In this document: positions 17,981-27,109 of the stretch, piece by piece
How the letters are laid out: every line of letters begins with the position of its first letter
Position numbering within the stretch: position 1 is the stretch's first letter
Assembly (NCBI RefSeq): GCF_024129435.1
Contig: NZ_JAMXXN010000005.1
Span: forward strand, 62,001 to 126,000
Reading direction: 5' to 3'
Origin: Acinetobacter lwoffii
Lineage (GTDB): Bacteria > Pseudomonadota > Gammaproteobacteria > Pseudomonadales > Moraxellaceae
Length of the DNA: 64,000 nt
Program-made: the position numbers and the translations under genes
Notes under the pieces: model-generated
Database searches by the model: none
The model's input: only the letters and a program-made list of their open reading frames with translations
What the model was told of the DNA's origin: nothing

Positions 17981-18065
17981 ATAGTAATTGCATTCAATTG
18001 AAAAGCTGTTACACTTCGCAACCGAATAAACATGATCTCTTCATAAATATTGGGGCGCGCAAGGT

Positions 18066-20147
18066 ATGAATAAGCCATTCTTAAAAACAACTTTAGCTTT
18101 TGCAGTATTCACAGCAATGACTGTTTCAGTACAAGCGCAAGACCGAGTTACTGAAGAAAAAAAGGAAGTAGTACAGGCTGATGCGACTAAGTTACAAACG
18201 ATTGTCGTGACCGCAACAGGTTATGAGCAAGATTTGGCTAAAGCACCAGCTTCCATTACTGTGATTGATCGTGAAGAATTAGATAAACGTGAATATAACG
18301 ACATTACTGATGTACTGCGTAATACGCCCGGGGTAGTGGTTTCAGGTGCAGGTTCTGCACAGACCATCAGTATTCGTGGTATGAGTTCAAACTACACCTT
18401 GTTTCTTGTAGATGGTAAGCGTCAATATGGCAAGGATGTCAATCCGAATGGAGACGATGGAGGTTTTGAGAAAAATATTCTGCCACCTATTTCAGCAATT
18501 GAACGTATTGAAGTGATCCGTGGACCAGCGTCTACACTCTATGGTACGGATGCTATGGGCGGGGTAGTTAATATTATTACCAAAAAAGTGTCGGATGAAT
18601 GGTCTGGTCATGTCGAATTAGGAACCACAATTCAGGATAGTAGCCGTTCAGGTGATATTAAAAATGGTTCTGCATATCTTTCGGGTCCTTTAATTGCAGA
18701 CAAGCTGGGCTTGCAGCTGGCAGTCAATAAGCAGGAACGTAATGAAGATCATTATGTTGGCGGCTTCCGTGGGACAGAACGTGAAAGCTTAAATTCACGT
18801 CTGACCTATGCCATTAATGATGATCATGATGTACAAGTTGAAGCTAATTTCGTGCAGCAGGAATCAACTACGTCTGTAGGGGAAACGGTAGCACCTGCTC
18901 AAGGTGCTGCAGATTCATTCTCGCGTAATTATCGTAATGTTTATTCCTTAACCCATAATGGCCGTTATAGCGATAACTTAGACAGTTCATCTTATATTCA
19001 ATATGAAAATTCAAAAAATCCAGATCGTGGCAATACGGAACTCGGCACCAAAGGGATTACCCTGGATACTTGGACAGCGAACAGTCAATGGAACTTAGCC
19101 TTAGGTGATCATACGCTGTCATTCGGGGGATATCTTAAAGATGAAAAACTGGTCGATAAAGCGACTAACCGGAATCCTAATGCACCTGAATTTAGTGAAT
19201 TAACACGTTGGTCTGCTGCCGCTTTCCTTGAAGACACCTGGAGTATTACGGATCGTTTCGACTTAACCGCCGGCTTACGTTATGATCATGATGAAAACTA
19301 TAGTGGCCATTTATCGCCACGACTGTATGGGGTGTACGCGGTAAATGATAACTTTGTAGTAAAAGGTGGTGTGGCTACAGGTTATAAACAGCCTGATATT
19401 CGTGCAGCCACAGAAGGTTTCTATAGCGTCACGGGTGGCGGTGGTTCACCCTTAGCAACAGGCCGTGGCATTATTCGTGCCAATCCGGACTTGGAGCCTG
19501 AATCAAGCGTATCCACTGAATTAGGTTTCAACTGGAAAAATGATTATATCAATACATCGCTGACTGGCTTTATCACTAAATATGAAGATCGTATTACGGA
19601 AGTTCGTGCCTGTGAAACCGATACTGATGGCACCACAACAAACCGTAATAACTGGAAGAATTGGAAATGTTTCGAAGGGGATATTCCATTCTACTTTATT
19701 AGTGAACGGATTAATGTGGATGAAGCAGAAATTCGCGGTATAGAAGCAACCGTAGAAGCCAGTCTGAATGACTACACAACATTGACTGCAAACTATACCT
19801 ATACCGATTCAGAGTTTAGATCGGGTGCTTTTAAAGGTCAGCCGCTGAACCAGATGCCGGAACACATGTTTAATATTGGTGTGGATTATGAGCTAAATGA
19901 TGCACTCAATGTATGGAGCCGCTTGCACCATCGTTCTGAAACCTCTGCTTACTTGAGCCGTACATCTATGGCTCAGCCAAACCCAGGTTACCAATTTGTA
20001 GATGTCGGCTTTAACTATAAATTCAGTCCGAATCTAACAGGTAAATTTGGTGTCTATAACCTACTGGATGAAAAAGCTGAAGATATTGATGGTGATCAAC
20101 TATTGGATGGTCGTCGTTACGGTATCAGTCTGAATGCAAAATTCTAA
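18066..20147 (+). CDS. TonB-dependent outer-membrane siderophore receptor
   Basis: The 693-aa protein imports a ferric siderophore across the outer membrane using TonB energy. Signal peptide: about residues 1-24, ending VQA before QDR. A TonB-box-like QTIVVTATG lies at about 43-51. Plug domain: about 55-170 (IERIEVIRGPASTLYGTDAMGGVVNIIT). The remainder is a beta-barrel ending in aromatic Phe (SLNAKF), as outer-membrane proteins do. The plug resembles FepA/PirA-type catecholate receptors, but the ligand is not proven. A pair of Cys residues (RACETDTDG and KCFEG) may clip one extracellular loop. Preceded by a Fur box. Confidence 0.92.
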   Translation: MNKPFLKTTLAFAVFTAMTVSVQAQDRVTEEKKEVVQADATKLQTIVVTATGYEQDLAKAPASITVIDREELDKREYNDITDVLRNTPGVVVSGAGSAQTISIRGMSSNYTLFLVDGKRQYGKDVNPNGDDGGFEKNILPPISAIERIEVIRGPASTLYGTDAMGGVVNIITKKVSDEWSGHVELGTTIQDSSRSGDIKNGSAYLSGPLIADKLGLQLAVNKQERNEDHYVGGFRGTERESLNSRLTYAINDDHDVQVEANFVQQESTTSVGETVAPAQGAADSFSRNYRNVYSLTHNGRYSDNLDSSSYIQYENSKNPDRGNTELGTKGITLDTWTANSQWNLALGDHTLSFGGYLKDEKLVDKATNRNPNAPEFSELTRWSAAAFLEDTWSITDRFDLTAGLRYDHDENYSGHLSPRLYGVYAVNDNFVVKGGVATGYKQPDIRAATEGFYSVTGGGGSPLATGRGIIRANPDLEPESSVSTELGFNWKNDYINTSLTGFITKYEDRITEVRACETDTDGTTTNRNNWKNWKCFEGDIPFYFISERINVDEAEIRGIEATVEASLNDYTTLTANYTYTDSEFRSGAFKGQPLNQMPEHMFNIGVDYELNDALNVWSRLHHRSETSAYLSRTSMAQPNPGYQFVDVGFNYKFSPNLTGKFGVYNLLDEKAEDIDGDQLLDGRRYGISLNAKF

Positions 20148-20161
20148 GCAAATGAAAATAT

Positions 20162-20187
20162 AAAAAGCCGCTATAAAGCGGCTTTTT
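20162..20187. terminator. Bidirectional terminator between receptor gene and 333-aa gene
   Basis: AAAAAGCCGCTATAAAGCGGCTTTTT, an A/T-flanked palindrome serving convergent genes. Confidence 0.85.
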
Positions 20188-20189
20188 AT

Positions 20190-21191
20190 TTAAATCTTAA
20201 GAATTTTCAAAGTATCTGCATGGTAATAAAATTGTGCCAGATATTTGCGCGCACGTTCACGTAAATGGCCTTGAGAAACCATCTGCTGAATTACCGGGCT
20301 GAGCAGTTGCTGCAATTCATTCTGAATTAGCGCTTCATCAATATTCAGATCACGTAATAACTGATCAAAAGTATGTTCCTGATTGCGGACATACCAGGTA
20401 TGAATTCCGTCATGCACTTGCTGTTTCAGGTAGTCCGTTTGACGCAGATGATCCCAGATTTCATGACCTAAGCCGACCGTCTGATTCAGGTCTTGCAGTT
20501 CAATATAGTTCTTCAAGACCGATACCGGCATATCTTTGATTTTATGCCAGAGATTGGCCTGAAAATGATAGAGTTTCTCGTCGTCAAAATGCTGGTTCAG
20601 CACATGCTCACTCATCTGGCTGAGCTTTAGAATGTTTTTTTGCAGATAACGCGCAATGGTGCTATCGAGGTTGGTATCGGTGACATTTTCCAAAACGGAT
20701 TTGCCCATTTTCATAAAGCGGGAAACCCCGGGTACGCTTTTGGCAATCATGGAGTTATCCAGATAATCCTGAATGGAATGCTGGACCAATTGCGTAATCA
20801 TGGCGGAAAAAGCCGGATTATTTACCACCGTTTTAATCAGGCGCTGACGATGACCACTTTTACTTGCCACATACTGGGCGATTTTATCGACGGTCAGCAC
20901 CGGAATCACATCGGCAATCGTGGTGGTATCATTGGCCGGATGCACCAATGCAAAACGGATATGCTCGGCAATCTGTTCAATCAGAAAGCTGCTGGCGGCG
21001 GTACCCAGAATCTGTTTTTGCAAAAGCTGATTGATCAGTTCACAACTCCACAGCTCTTTTAGCATCTGTTTACGCAGCCACAAATAAAATGCATGAAACT
21101 CGCTTTGAATCGTTTCAGATTGAGAAAATGCCTGATCGAGAAAATCAAGTTGAGCATCGATCAACTGCTCAATCATCGGGTGTTTCTGCAT
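20190..21191 (-). CDS. Conserved hypothetical protein, 333 aa
   Basis: I do not recognise this family. The sequence is almost wholly helical by composition (many Leu, Gln, Ile and His), with no signal peptide, clear membrane helix or cysteine motif. It starts 14 bp after the stop of the upstream alpha/beta hydrolase gene on the same strand, so the two are likely co-transcribed. A pairing with an exported hydrolase is the only functional hint. Confidence 0.75.
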   Translation of the reverse strand: MQKHPMIEQLIDAQLDFLDQAFSQSETIQSEFHAFYLWLRKQMLKELWSCELINQLLQKQILGTAASSFLIEQIAEHIRFALVHPANDTTTIADVIPVLTVDKIAQYVASKSGHRQRLIKTVVNNPAFSAMITQLVQHSIQDYLDNSMIAKSVPGVSRFMKMGKSVLENVTDTNLDSTIARYLQKNILKLSQMSEHVLNQHFDDEKLYHFQANLWHKIKDMPVSVLKNYIELQDLNQTVGLGHEIWDHLRQTDYLKQQVHDGIHTWYVRNQEHTFDQLLRDLNIDEALIQNELQQLLSPVIQQMVSQGHLRERARKYLAQFYYHADTLKILKI

Positions 21192-21205
21192 AGCATCTCT
21201 GAAAC

Positions 21206-22243
21206 TTAATTTAAAGGAATGAGTTTATCAGCAAGCGGGTTTTTTAGGGTCTGTGTCTTGGCCAGAAAAGGCAAATAATGTTGTGCAACCTGTTTTTCTG
21301 CTTCAAGAATCGGCATATGCCCGACATTATTTAGAATCACAGGTTTTTCGGCACGTTTCAGCAGGGCATGTAGTTCTTTGACTACTTCGACATTAATGAT
21401 CCGATCCTGTCTGCCCCATAAAATCAAGGTGGGTGCTTCTACCGTGCGGGTCAGGCGGGCAAAGGTTTCCGGTGTATAAATCCGGTTTAGCATCACCACT
21501 TGGTCAATCGATTTACTGGTTTGTTCAGCGCGTGAAATCAGCAGTTTTTCCTGTGCATGCCGCAACTGATAAGGAATCACCGGTGGGTTCTGCATCAGCT
21601 GTTTGGAAACATCTTGCAGATCACCGGGTTTGCTGACGATCAGATCTTTTAAGGCTTGTGGGTCTTTGGTATAGGGCGTATTCCCCATTTTGTAAAGACC
21701 AGCACTATTAATGAGAAATAGACTCTGAGTATCGAAAGGGTATTGCGAGGCATACACCGTAGCAATCGAGCCGCCCAAGGAATGTCCGGCAATATGTAAA
21801 TTCTCATCCACATTTAAGGTTTCAATAAATAGACGTAGCTGGGAGGTCACATTGGGCACAGAAACATCAAAATTGTCCGGAACTTTGGTATCGCCATTGC
21901 TCGGCAGATCCGGAATAATGACATGATAATAGGGCGTCAGAAACTGGGCGACCCGGTTCCAGTTGTCGCGCGTGCCGGCCAGACCATGAATCAGTAGAAT
22001 GGATGGTTTGTTCTTGGTACCGCCTTCGCTATAACTCCAGGTGACCTCGCCAATTTTGAGGGTCTTGGATTTGAGACCGGCAAGGCTGCGTTCTTGCAAC
22101 AGATGCTGCTGCAAGACTTTGGCAGATGTTTCATTTTTCTGGCTAAACAGTATTTGAGCATGTGTCAGGCCCGGTAATGCCATGCTTAAGGCAACCACGG
22201 CTGAACAAATCATTTTCGAGCGCAATTTTATTATTTTCTTCAT
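21206..22243 (-). CDS. Exported alpha/beta-hydrolase
   Basis: A 345-aa serine hydrolase. The N-terminus MKKIIKLRSKMICSAVVALS followed by LPGLTHA looks like a Sec signal peptide cleaved near residue 29, so the enzyme probably acts in the periplasm or outside. The nucleophile elbow is AGHSLGGS (about 157-164), the oxyanion region is LIHGLAGTRDNW, the acid is in LWGRQDRI, and the catalytic His is in NVGHMPILE. The fold resembles lipase/esterase and hydratase-like enzymes; substrate unknown. It heads a probable two-gene operon. A 15-bp palindrome lies 26 bp upstream. Confidence 0.88.
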   Translation of the reverse strand: MKKIIKLRSKMICSAVVALSMALPGLTHAQILFSQKNETSAKVLQQHLLQERSLAGLKSKTLKIGEVTWSYSEGGTKNKPSILLIHGLAGTRDNWNRVAQFLTPYYHVIIPDLPSNGDTKVPDNFDVSVPNVTSQLRLFIETLNVDENLHIAGHSLGGSIATVYASQYPFDTQSLFLINSAGLYKMGNTPYTKDPQALKDLIVSKPGDLQDVSKQLMQNPPVIPYQLRHAQEKLLISRAEQTSKSIDQVVMLNRIYTPETFARLTRTVEAPTLILWGRQDRIINVEVVKELHALLKRAEKPVILNNVGHMPILEAEKQVAQHYLPFLAKTQTLKNPLADKLIPLN

Positions 22244-22268
22244 TTGCCATTCCCCAAAACAAACCCAG

Positions 22269-22283
22269 TGAGCAAATTGCTCA
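22269..22283. promoter_or_regulatory. 15-bp perfect palindrome, possible operator
   Basis: TGAGCAAATTGCTCA, symmetric 7-1-7, centred 33 bp upstream of the exported hydrolase start (minus strand). It looks like a binding site for a dimeric repressor. The rest of the 315-bp gap to the carbonic anhydrase gene is AT-rich with nothing else recognised. Confidence 0.45.
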
Positions 22284-22558
22284 ATTAAAATACTTCCATG
22301 TTATAAATTTGCAATTTTCATTCAAATAAAAACATTATTCCTCATTCTATTTTAAATCAATCCTTGCGCTTGTCACCCATTAGTTTTTTGCTAGATTGCA
22401 TTAAATGACTATAAAATGTGATGTATTTCGCATAAATTTCCTGCAGAAATGAAATTAGATAAATGCTAAAAATTTAATCAGCTAAGATTTTTTGCAAGTG
22501 ACATTCAAAAAAACTGACAGTAAGATATTGCAACTAAAACCATCGGTGATAGAAAAGA

Positions 22559-23173
22559 ATGCTCACAGCTCAAGAAGCTTTAGAACGTCTTAGACAGGGT
22601 AACCAACGTTTTGTCAGTGGCGATACCACGCATCCAAAACAACTTAGCCACCAACAGCGCGCAGAAATGGCAGAGGATCAGAATCCGTTTGCGATTGTCT
22701 TGGGATGTTCAGATTCGCGCGTTCCAGCCGAAATGGTTTTTGATCAGGGTCTCGGCGATCTTTTTGTGATTCGTGTTGCAGGTAATATTGTTGCACCCTC
22801 ACAGGTCGGCAGTGTTGAATTTGCCGCGGCACGTTATGATTGCGCGATTGTGGTGGTGTTAGGTCACAGTCACTGTGGTGCGATTAAAGCCACCATTGAT
22901 ACCTTGATGTGCCCGGATTGCCCGCCATCGGCAAACCTGATGTCGATTGTGAACCGCGTACGCCCTTCAGTTGAAACCTTAATGCAGACTGAACTGAAAA
23001 ATGACTTGGCAAAATTGTCCAAGCATGCAGTACGTTCCAACGTATTTGCTTCGGTGAATCAGTTGCGTCATGGTTCAGCCGTTCTGGAAAACCTGATTGG
23101 ACAAGGAAAATTAAAAGTCGTCGGTGCTGAATATTCACTGGAAACTGGTGAAGTGACCTTCTTTGATTTCTAA
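22559..23173 (+). CDS. Beta-class carbonic anhydrase
   Basis: Interconverts CO2 and bicarbonate with zinc. The 204-aa protein has the beta-class metal ligands: Cys-Asp-Ser-Arg in GCSDSR (about 50-55) and His-x-x-Cys in GHSHCGA (about 103-109). Length is normal for the bacterial family. No N-terminal signal peptide is seen, so it is cytoplasmic. It stands alone, convergent with the tesA-like gene. Confidence 0.95.
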   Translation: MLTAQEALERLRQGNQRFVSGDTTHPKQLSHQQRAEMAEDQNPFAIVLGCSDSRVPAEMVFDQGLGDLFVIRVAGNIVAPSQVGSVEFAAARYDCAIVVVLGHSHCGAIKATIDTLMCPDCPPSANLMSIVNRVRPSVETLMQTELKNDLAKLSKHAVRSNVFASVNQLRHGSAVLENLIGQGKLKVVGAEYSLETGEVTFFDF

Positions 23174-23207
23174 TCACGATTCATCTAAATACATTCTAAA
23201 ATAAGTT

Positions 23208-23231
23208 AAAGGCGCTTTATAAAGCGCCTTT
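23208..23231. terminator. Bidirectional terminator
   Basis: AAAGGCGCTTT and AAAGCGCCTTT form a near-continuous palindrome between convergent genes. Confidence 0.75.
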
Positions 23232-23846
23232 AATGTATGGATAAGCATTATTTAACAGGATCGTCTGTGCTTTAGCATTTGGATGAATCAGATCCTTTTG
23301 CATCAGGGTTTTATTGCCGGCTACACCTTGCATAAAGAAGGGCAATAACTTCACCTTATATTGCTGACTCACCACTTTATAATTATTTTCAAAAGCCTTG
23401 CTATAGGCCTGCCCGTAATTAGGCGGCATTTTTATACCAAAGACGACGACCTTGGCCTTGGCTTTCTGGCTCTGCTGAATCAGGCTGGCTAAATTTTTTT
23501 GAATCATTTGCGGTGGTTGTCCACGCAAGCCATCATTGCCACCTAACTCAATCACCACAAGGTCTGGACGATGCGTCTGTAACAGTTTAGGTAGTCTGGC
23601 CAGTGCTCCGCTGGTGGTTTCGCCACTGACACTTGCATTGACCACTTTATGCTGTTTCGGATACTGTTGCTCTAAACGCTTTTGTAATAAATGTACCCAA
23701 CCCTGCTGGGGCTGGATACCATAACCTGCACTTAAACTATCACCTAAAATCATAATTGTCTTTGCTGAGACCCCGAGTGGTATCAGGCACAGACTGAGCA
23801 AAAAAAAGTAAGGCAATAGCCGAGTTTTCTGATTAAGATCTTTCAT
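23217..23846 (-). CDS. tesA: TesA-like GDSL esterase/thioesterase (lysophospholipase L1 family)
   Basis: SGNH-hydrolase acting on thioesters and lysophospholipids, exported to the periplasm. Block I is GDSLSAGYG, block III GGNDGLRG, and block V DLIHPN (catalytic Asp and His). The N-terminus (KTRLLPYFFLLSLCLIPLGV then SAK) is a signal peptide. I take ATG at 23846 (209 aa) over the GTG at 23855. It is divergent from the ABC transporter genes with only 11 bp between starts, the same context as E. coli tesA-ybbA-ybbP. Confidence 0.9.
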   Translation of the reverse strand: MKDLNQKTRLLPYFFLLSLCLIPLGVSAKTIMILGDSLSAGYGIQPQQGWVHLLQKRLEQQYPKQHKVVNASVSGETTSGALARLPKLLQTHRPDLVVIELGGNDGLRGQPPQMIQKNLASLIQQSQKAKAKVVVFGIKMPPNYGQAYSKAFENNYKVVSQQYKVKLLPFFMQGVAGNKTLMQKDLIHPNAKAQTILLNNAYPYIKGAL

Positions 23847-23857
23847 ATAGGACACGT

Positions 23858-24583
23858 ATGATTCAAAGCAGCAACGATTCGACCATCATGCCACAGGCTA
23901 TTATTTCTGCCCAGAAATTGACACAAAAGATACAACTTTCACAAAAACAGCTCACCATTTTTGAGGATCTTGATCTGGATATTCAGGCCGGAGAACAAGT
24001 GGCTATTACCGGTCGTTCCGGTTCCGGAAAATCCACATTACTGGGTATTCTGGCGACACTGGATCAGGCAAGTTCAGGTCAGCTTATGGTCTGTGGTGAA
24101 TTGGTGTCAAGTCTGGATGAAGAACAGCGTGCACTGGTGCGTTTGAAAAATATCGGCTTTGTCTTTCAGTCTTTTCAGCTGTTGCCGCATCTGACTGCAC
24201 TTGAAAATGTGATGCTGCCACTGCGCCTGCAACCCGATTTTAAATATGCAGAAGCCGAGCAAAAAGCCTTGGCACTACTGCATAAAGTAGGGCTGGATCG
24301 ACAGGCGCAGCAAACCCCAAAAGTATTGTCCGGGGGGGAGCAGCAACGTGTAGCCATCGCTCGTGCACTGGTTAGTGAACCAAAAATCATTTTTGCCGAT
24401 GAACCCACGGGTAACCTCGACGGCGAAACTGCCAAAGAAATTGAACAACTACTCTTTCAACTGAATGGGGAACTGGGGACGACTTTGGTGCTGGTCACGC
24501 ATGACCGCAAATTGGCGCAGCAGTGTCAGCGGCATTTTGAACTGCTGAATGGCGAGCTGATTGAACATCCGAATGGAGGATGA
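23858..24583 (+). CDS. ABC transporter ATP-binding protein (YbbA type)
   Basis: Energises the adjacent FtsX-type permease. The 241 aa contain Walker [10 protein letters not shown] (about 52-60), Q-loop FVFQSFQ, signature [15 protein letters not shown], Walker [10 protein letters not shown] and switch His VTHD, all of the LolD/MacB/YbbA class. AGGA 5 nt before ATG 23858 sets the start. The stop codon is one base before the permease start. In the MacB/Lol class these pumps act on envelope lipids or proteins; the substrate here is unknown. Confidence 0.93.
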   Translation: MIQSSNDSTIMPQAIISAQKLTQKIQLSQKQLTIFEDLDLDIQAGEQVAITGRSGSGKSTLLGILATLDQASSGQLMVCGELVSSLDEEQRALVRLKNIGFVFQSFQLLPHLTALENVMLPLRLQPDFKYAEAEQKALALLHKVGLDRQAQQTPKVLSGGEQQRVAIARALVSEPKIIFADEPTGNLDGETAKEIEQLLFQLNGELGTTLVLVTHDRKLAQQCQRHFELLNGELIEHPNGG

Positions 24584-24584
24584 A

Positions 24585-27077
24585 ATGAATCCATTATTTC
24601 GTCCTTTACTGACGCAAAGCTTTAAAACGACCGGGATTTATCTACTGATTATTGCCTTAACGCTGGCGATCAGTGCGACTACTGCACTCAAGTTTAGTAA
24701 CGAGCAAATCCAAAATGCAGTCGCCTTACAGGCAGCAGAAATGCTGGCTGGTGATCTGGTGCTTTCAGATAATGAGCCTTTGCCAAAGCAGTGGCGTGAT
24801 CAGGCCAAGCAGCTGGATTTAAAGCAGTCAGAAGTCACTTTCTTTAGCAGTATGGCCTATACCGATGCGCAGTTTGTGATGGTCAATGTCAAAGCCATAG
24901 ATCAGGCTTTTCCTTTGCGTGGTGAACTGCGGGTGCAACCGGCAAAAAAATCGATTCAGTCTGGTGAAATCTGGCTCAGTCCACGAGCCATGGATTTGCT
25001 CAAAGTCAAACTGGGGGATCAGCTCAATATTGCCGATGCGGCGTTTAAAGTCACCGCCAAGATTGAACAAGACTCCAATCAGGAGCTTGGATTTTCCGGT
25101 TTTTCACCGACCGTAATTATTTCTCAGGCAGATGTCGCACGAACCAATGCCATTCAGGTGGGGAGCCGGATTGAATATCGCTTACTCATGGCTGGCCGTC
25201 CAGACGATACCCAACAATATGAGACCTTATTCAAGCAGCAGGTCAAGTCAGCAAACGGCTCGGCTGAAACGCCAGCGGAAGTACAAGGACAGGAGTTTGA
25301 GGAGCAAAGCAGTCTCAGGTTACGCAATGCCAGTGAAGGCAATACCCGTTTGATGAAGCCGATTGCTAATCTGGACACTTTCCTGCAACTGGCCAATATT
25401 CTGACCATTCTATTATGTGGGATTGCCATTGCTTTAACCGCGCAGCGTTATGTGCAGCAGAATCAGGATCATATTGCCTTGATGCGTTGTATCGGTGCGA
25501 CCAAGCCGCAGATTCTATCGGCTTATCTGGCTTTACTCGGGATGGTGCTGTTGATTGCCATGCTAATTGGTACTGTGGTCGGGATCAGTCTGGGTTATGG
25601 ACTGTTGCAATTGATGTTGCAGCTGATTCCAAATTTGCAGATTGAATTTTCCGCTATCGCGATGTTGCTCGGACCATTGCCGGTCGCGATGCTGACCAGT
25701 GCCGTGGTGCTACTCGGCTTTGTCATGCCAAGCTTGTTGCAATTGCTAAATACACCGCCGATTCGGGTGATTCGCCAGCAAGAAAAATCAGTACAGTCCA
25801 TGCTGTGGATGCTGCTGACTGGAACGCTCAGCCTGATTATCTTTAGTGTGATTTTGACCGAAAACTTGCTGCTGACCGCCTGGGTGATTGGCGCGATTAT
25901 TGTGTTATGTGCAGTGCTGTATCTGACGGTATGGGGGGTGTTGAAACTGCTGCGGAATATGAAGCTGAATCTGTCAGCCTATGTACGCACGCCTTCTCAG
26001 ACCGCCTTGCAGATTACGGCTTTAGCCTTGGGCTTGAGCCTGATTACAGTATTGGCCGTCTTGCGTACCGATCTGCTGGAGCGCTGGCAGCAACAGTTAC
26101 CGGAAGGTACACCGAACCAGTTCGTTTACGGTTTACCGCCTTTTGAGATGCCAGCCCTGAAAGCCCAACTTGAGCAGAATGGCTGGAAAAGCACACCACT
26201 GTATCCAAATGTCCGTGGGCGTCTGGTCGCCAAAAATGATCAGCCTTTTGCCGAGGAACTGGTGAAAAGTAGCAATACCTTAAGACGTGAACTGAATCTG
26301 ACCCAGTCAAACCGCTATCCTCAAGATAATGTGATTGTTAGTGGTGACGCGGCTTTAAAGCAGGTCGGCACTGTATCGGTCGAAGCCAATACTGCCGAAG
26401 AGCTAGGGATCAAGATTGGAGATAAACTCAGTTTCAGTCTGCCTGAAGGCATACTGGAAGCTAAAGTCGTTAATCTAAGAACCGTCGAGTGGGAAAGTTT
26501 TAGTCCCAACTTCTTCTTTATCTTTGCACCTAATACCCTGGATGCCAATGCCGGCAGTTATCTGGGCAGTTTTTATGTCCCGGAGGTAGATAAGGGCAAG
26601 CTGGTGTCTGTGATCCAGCAATTTTCCAACACGGTGTTTATTGATGTCAGCCTGATTCTGGAAGAGATCAAACGCATTGTGAATGTGCTAGTGCAAATCG
26701 TGACCATTCTAGCAGTACTGGTCAGCATTTCCGGTTTTCTGGTACTGATGGCCTGTCTGAACCTGTTGATGGATGAACGCAAACGTGAAGTGGCTTTGCT
26801 ACGATCATTCGGTAGTTCCAAGCAGAAACTGAAAACCATGATGAGTCTGGAAATTGGTTTTATCGGACTGTTTGCCGGAATTGTTTCCTGCCTGTTTGCC
26901 GAAGTGATCAGCGCGATTGCCAGCTATAAAATGGATTTGATGATTCAGCCACATTGGGAAATCTGGATTATCCTGCCAATCTTTATGACCGCTTTATGTG
27001 CGCTGATTGGCCGTTATCGCCTGAGTTATCTGTCAGAGATTCCGCCCTTACAAAGCTTGCGCGAGATGAATCAATAA
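24585..27077 (+). CDS. ABC transporter permease, FtsX/YbbP family
   Basis: The 830-aa inner-membrane partner of the preceding ATPase. N-terminal helix (about 15-38), large periplasmic domain, three helices with a cytoplasmic loop (MRCIGATKPQILSAYL, the FtsX coupling motif), further helices (about 350-470), a second periplasmic domain, and a final FtsX block (LLRSFGSSKQKLKTMMSLEI). This duplicated layout is typical of YbbP (about 800 aa). GGAGG 5 nt before ATG 24585 decides the start, although the frame is open from 24561. Translationally coupled to the ATPase (1-nt gap). Confidence 0.92.
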   Translation: MNPLFRPLLTQSFKTTGIYLLIIALTLAISATTALKFSNEQIQNAVALQAAEMLAGDLVLSDNEPLPKQWRDQAKQLDLKQSEVTFFSSMAYTDAQFVMVNVKAIDQAFPLRGELRVQPAKKSIQSGEIWLSPRAMDLLKVKLGDQLNIADAAFKVTAKIEQDSNQELGFSGFSPTVIISQADVARTNAIQVGSRIEYRLLMAGRPDDTQQYETLFKQQVKSANGSAETPAEVQGQEFEEQSSLRLRNASEGNTRLMKPIANLDTFLQLANILTILLCGIAIALTAQRYVQQNQDHIALMRCIGATKPQILSAYLALLGMVLLIAMLIGTVVGISLGYGLLQLMLQLIPNLQIEFSAIAMLLGPLPVAMLTSAVVLLGFVMPSLLQLLNTPPIRVIRQQEKSVQSMLWMLLTGTLSLIIFSVILTENLLLTAWVIGAIIVLCAVLYLTVWGVLKLLRNMKLNLSAYVRTPSQTALQITALALGLSLITVLAVLRTDLLERWQQQLPEGTPNQFVYGLPPFEMPALKAQLEQNGWKSTPLYPNVRGRLVAKNDQPFAEELVKSSNTLRRELNLTQSNRYPQDNVIVSGDAALKQVGTVSVEANTAEELGIKIGDKLSFSLPEGILEAKVVNLRTVEWESFSPNFFFIFAPNTLDANAGSYLGSFYVPEVDKGKLVSVIQQFSNTVFIDVSLILEEIKRIVNVLVQIVTILAVLVSISGFLVLMACLNLLMDERKREVALLRSFGSSKQKLKTMMSLEIGFIGLFAGIVSCLFAEVISAIASYKMDLMIQPHWEIWIILPIFMTALCALIGRYRLSYLSEIPPLQSLREMNQ

Positions 27078-27109
27078 GATTCATCTCCGTGGTTTTAACT
27101 GGCTGAGAG

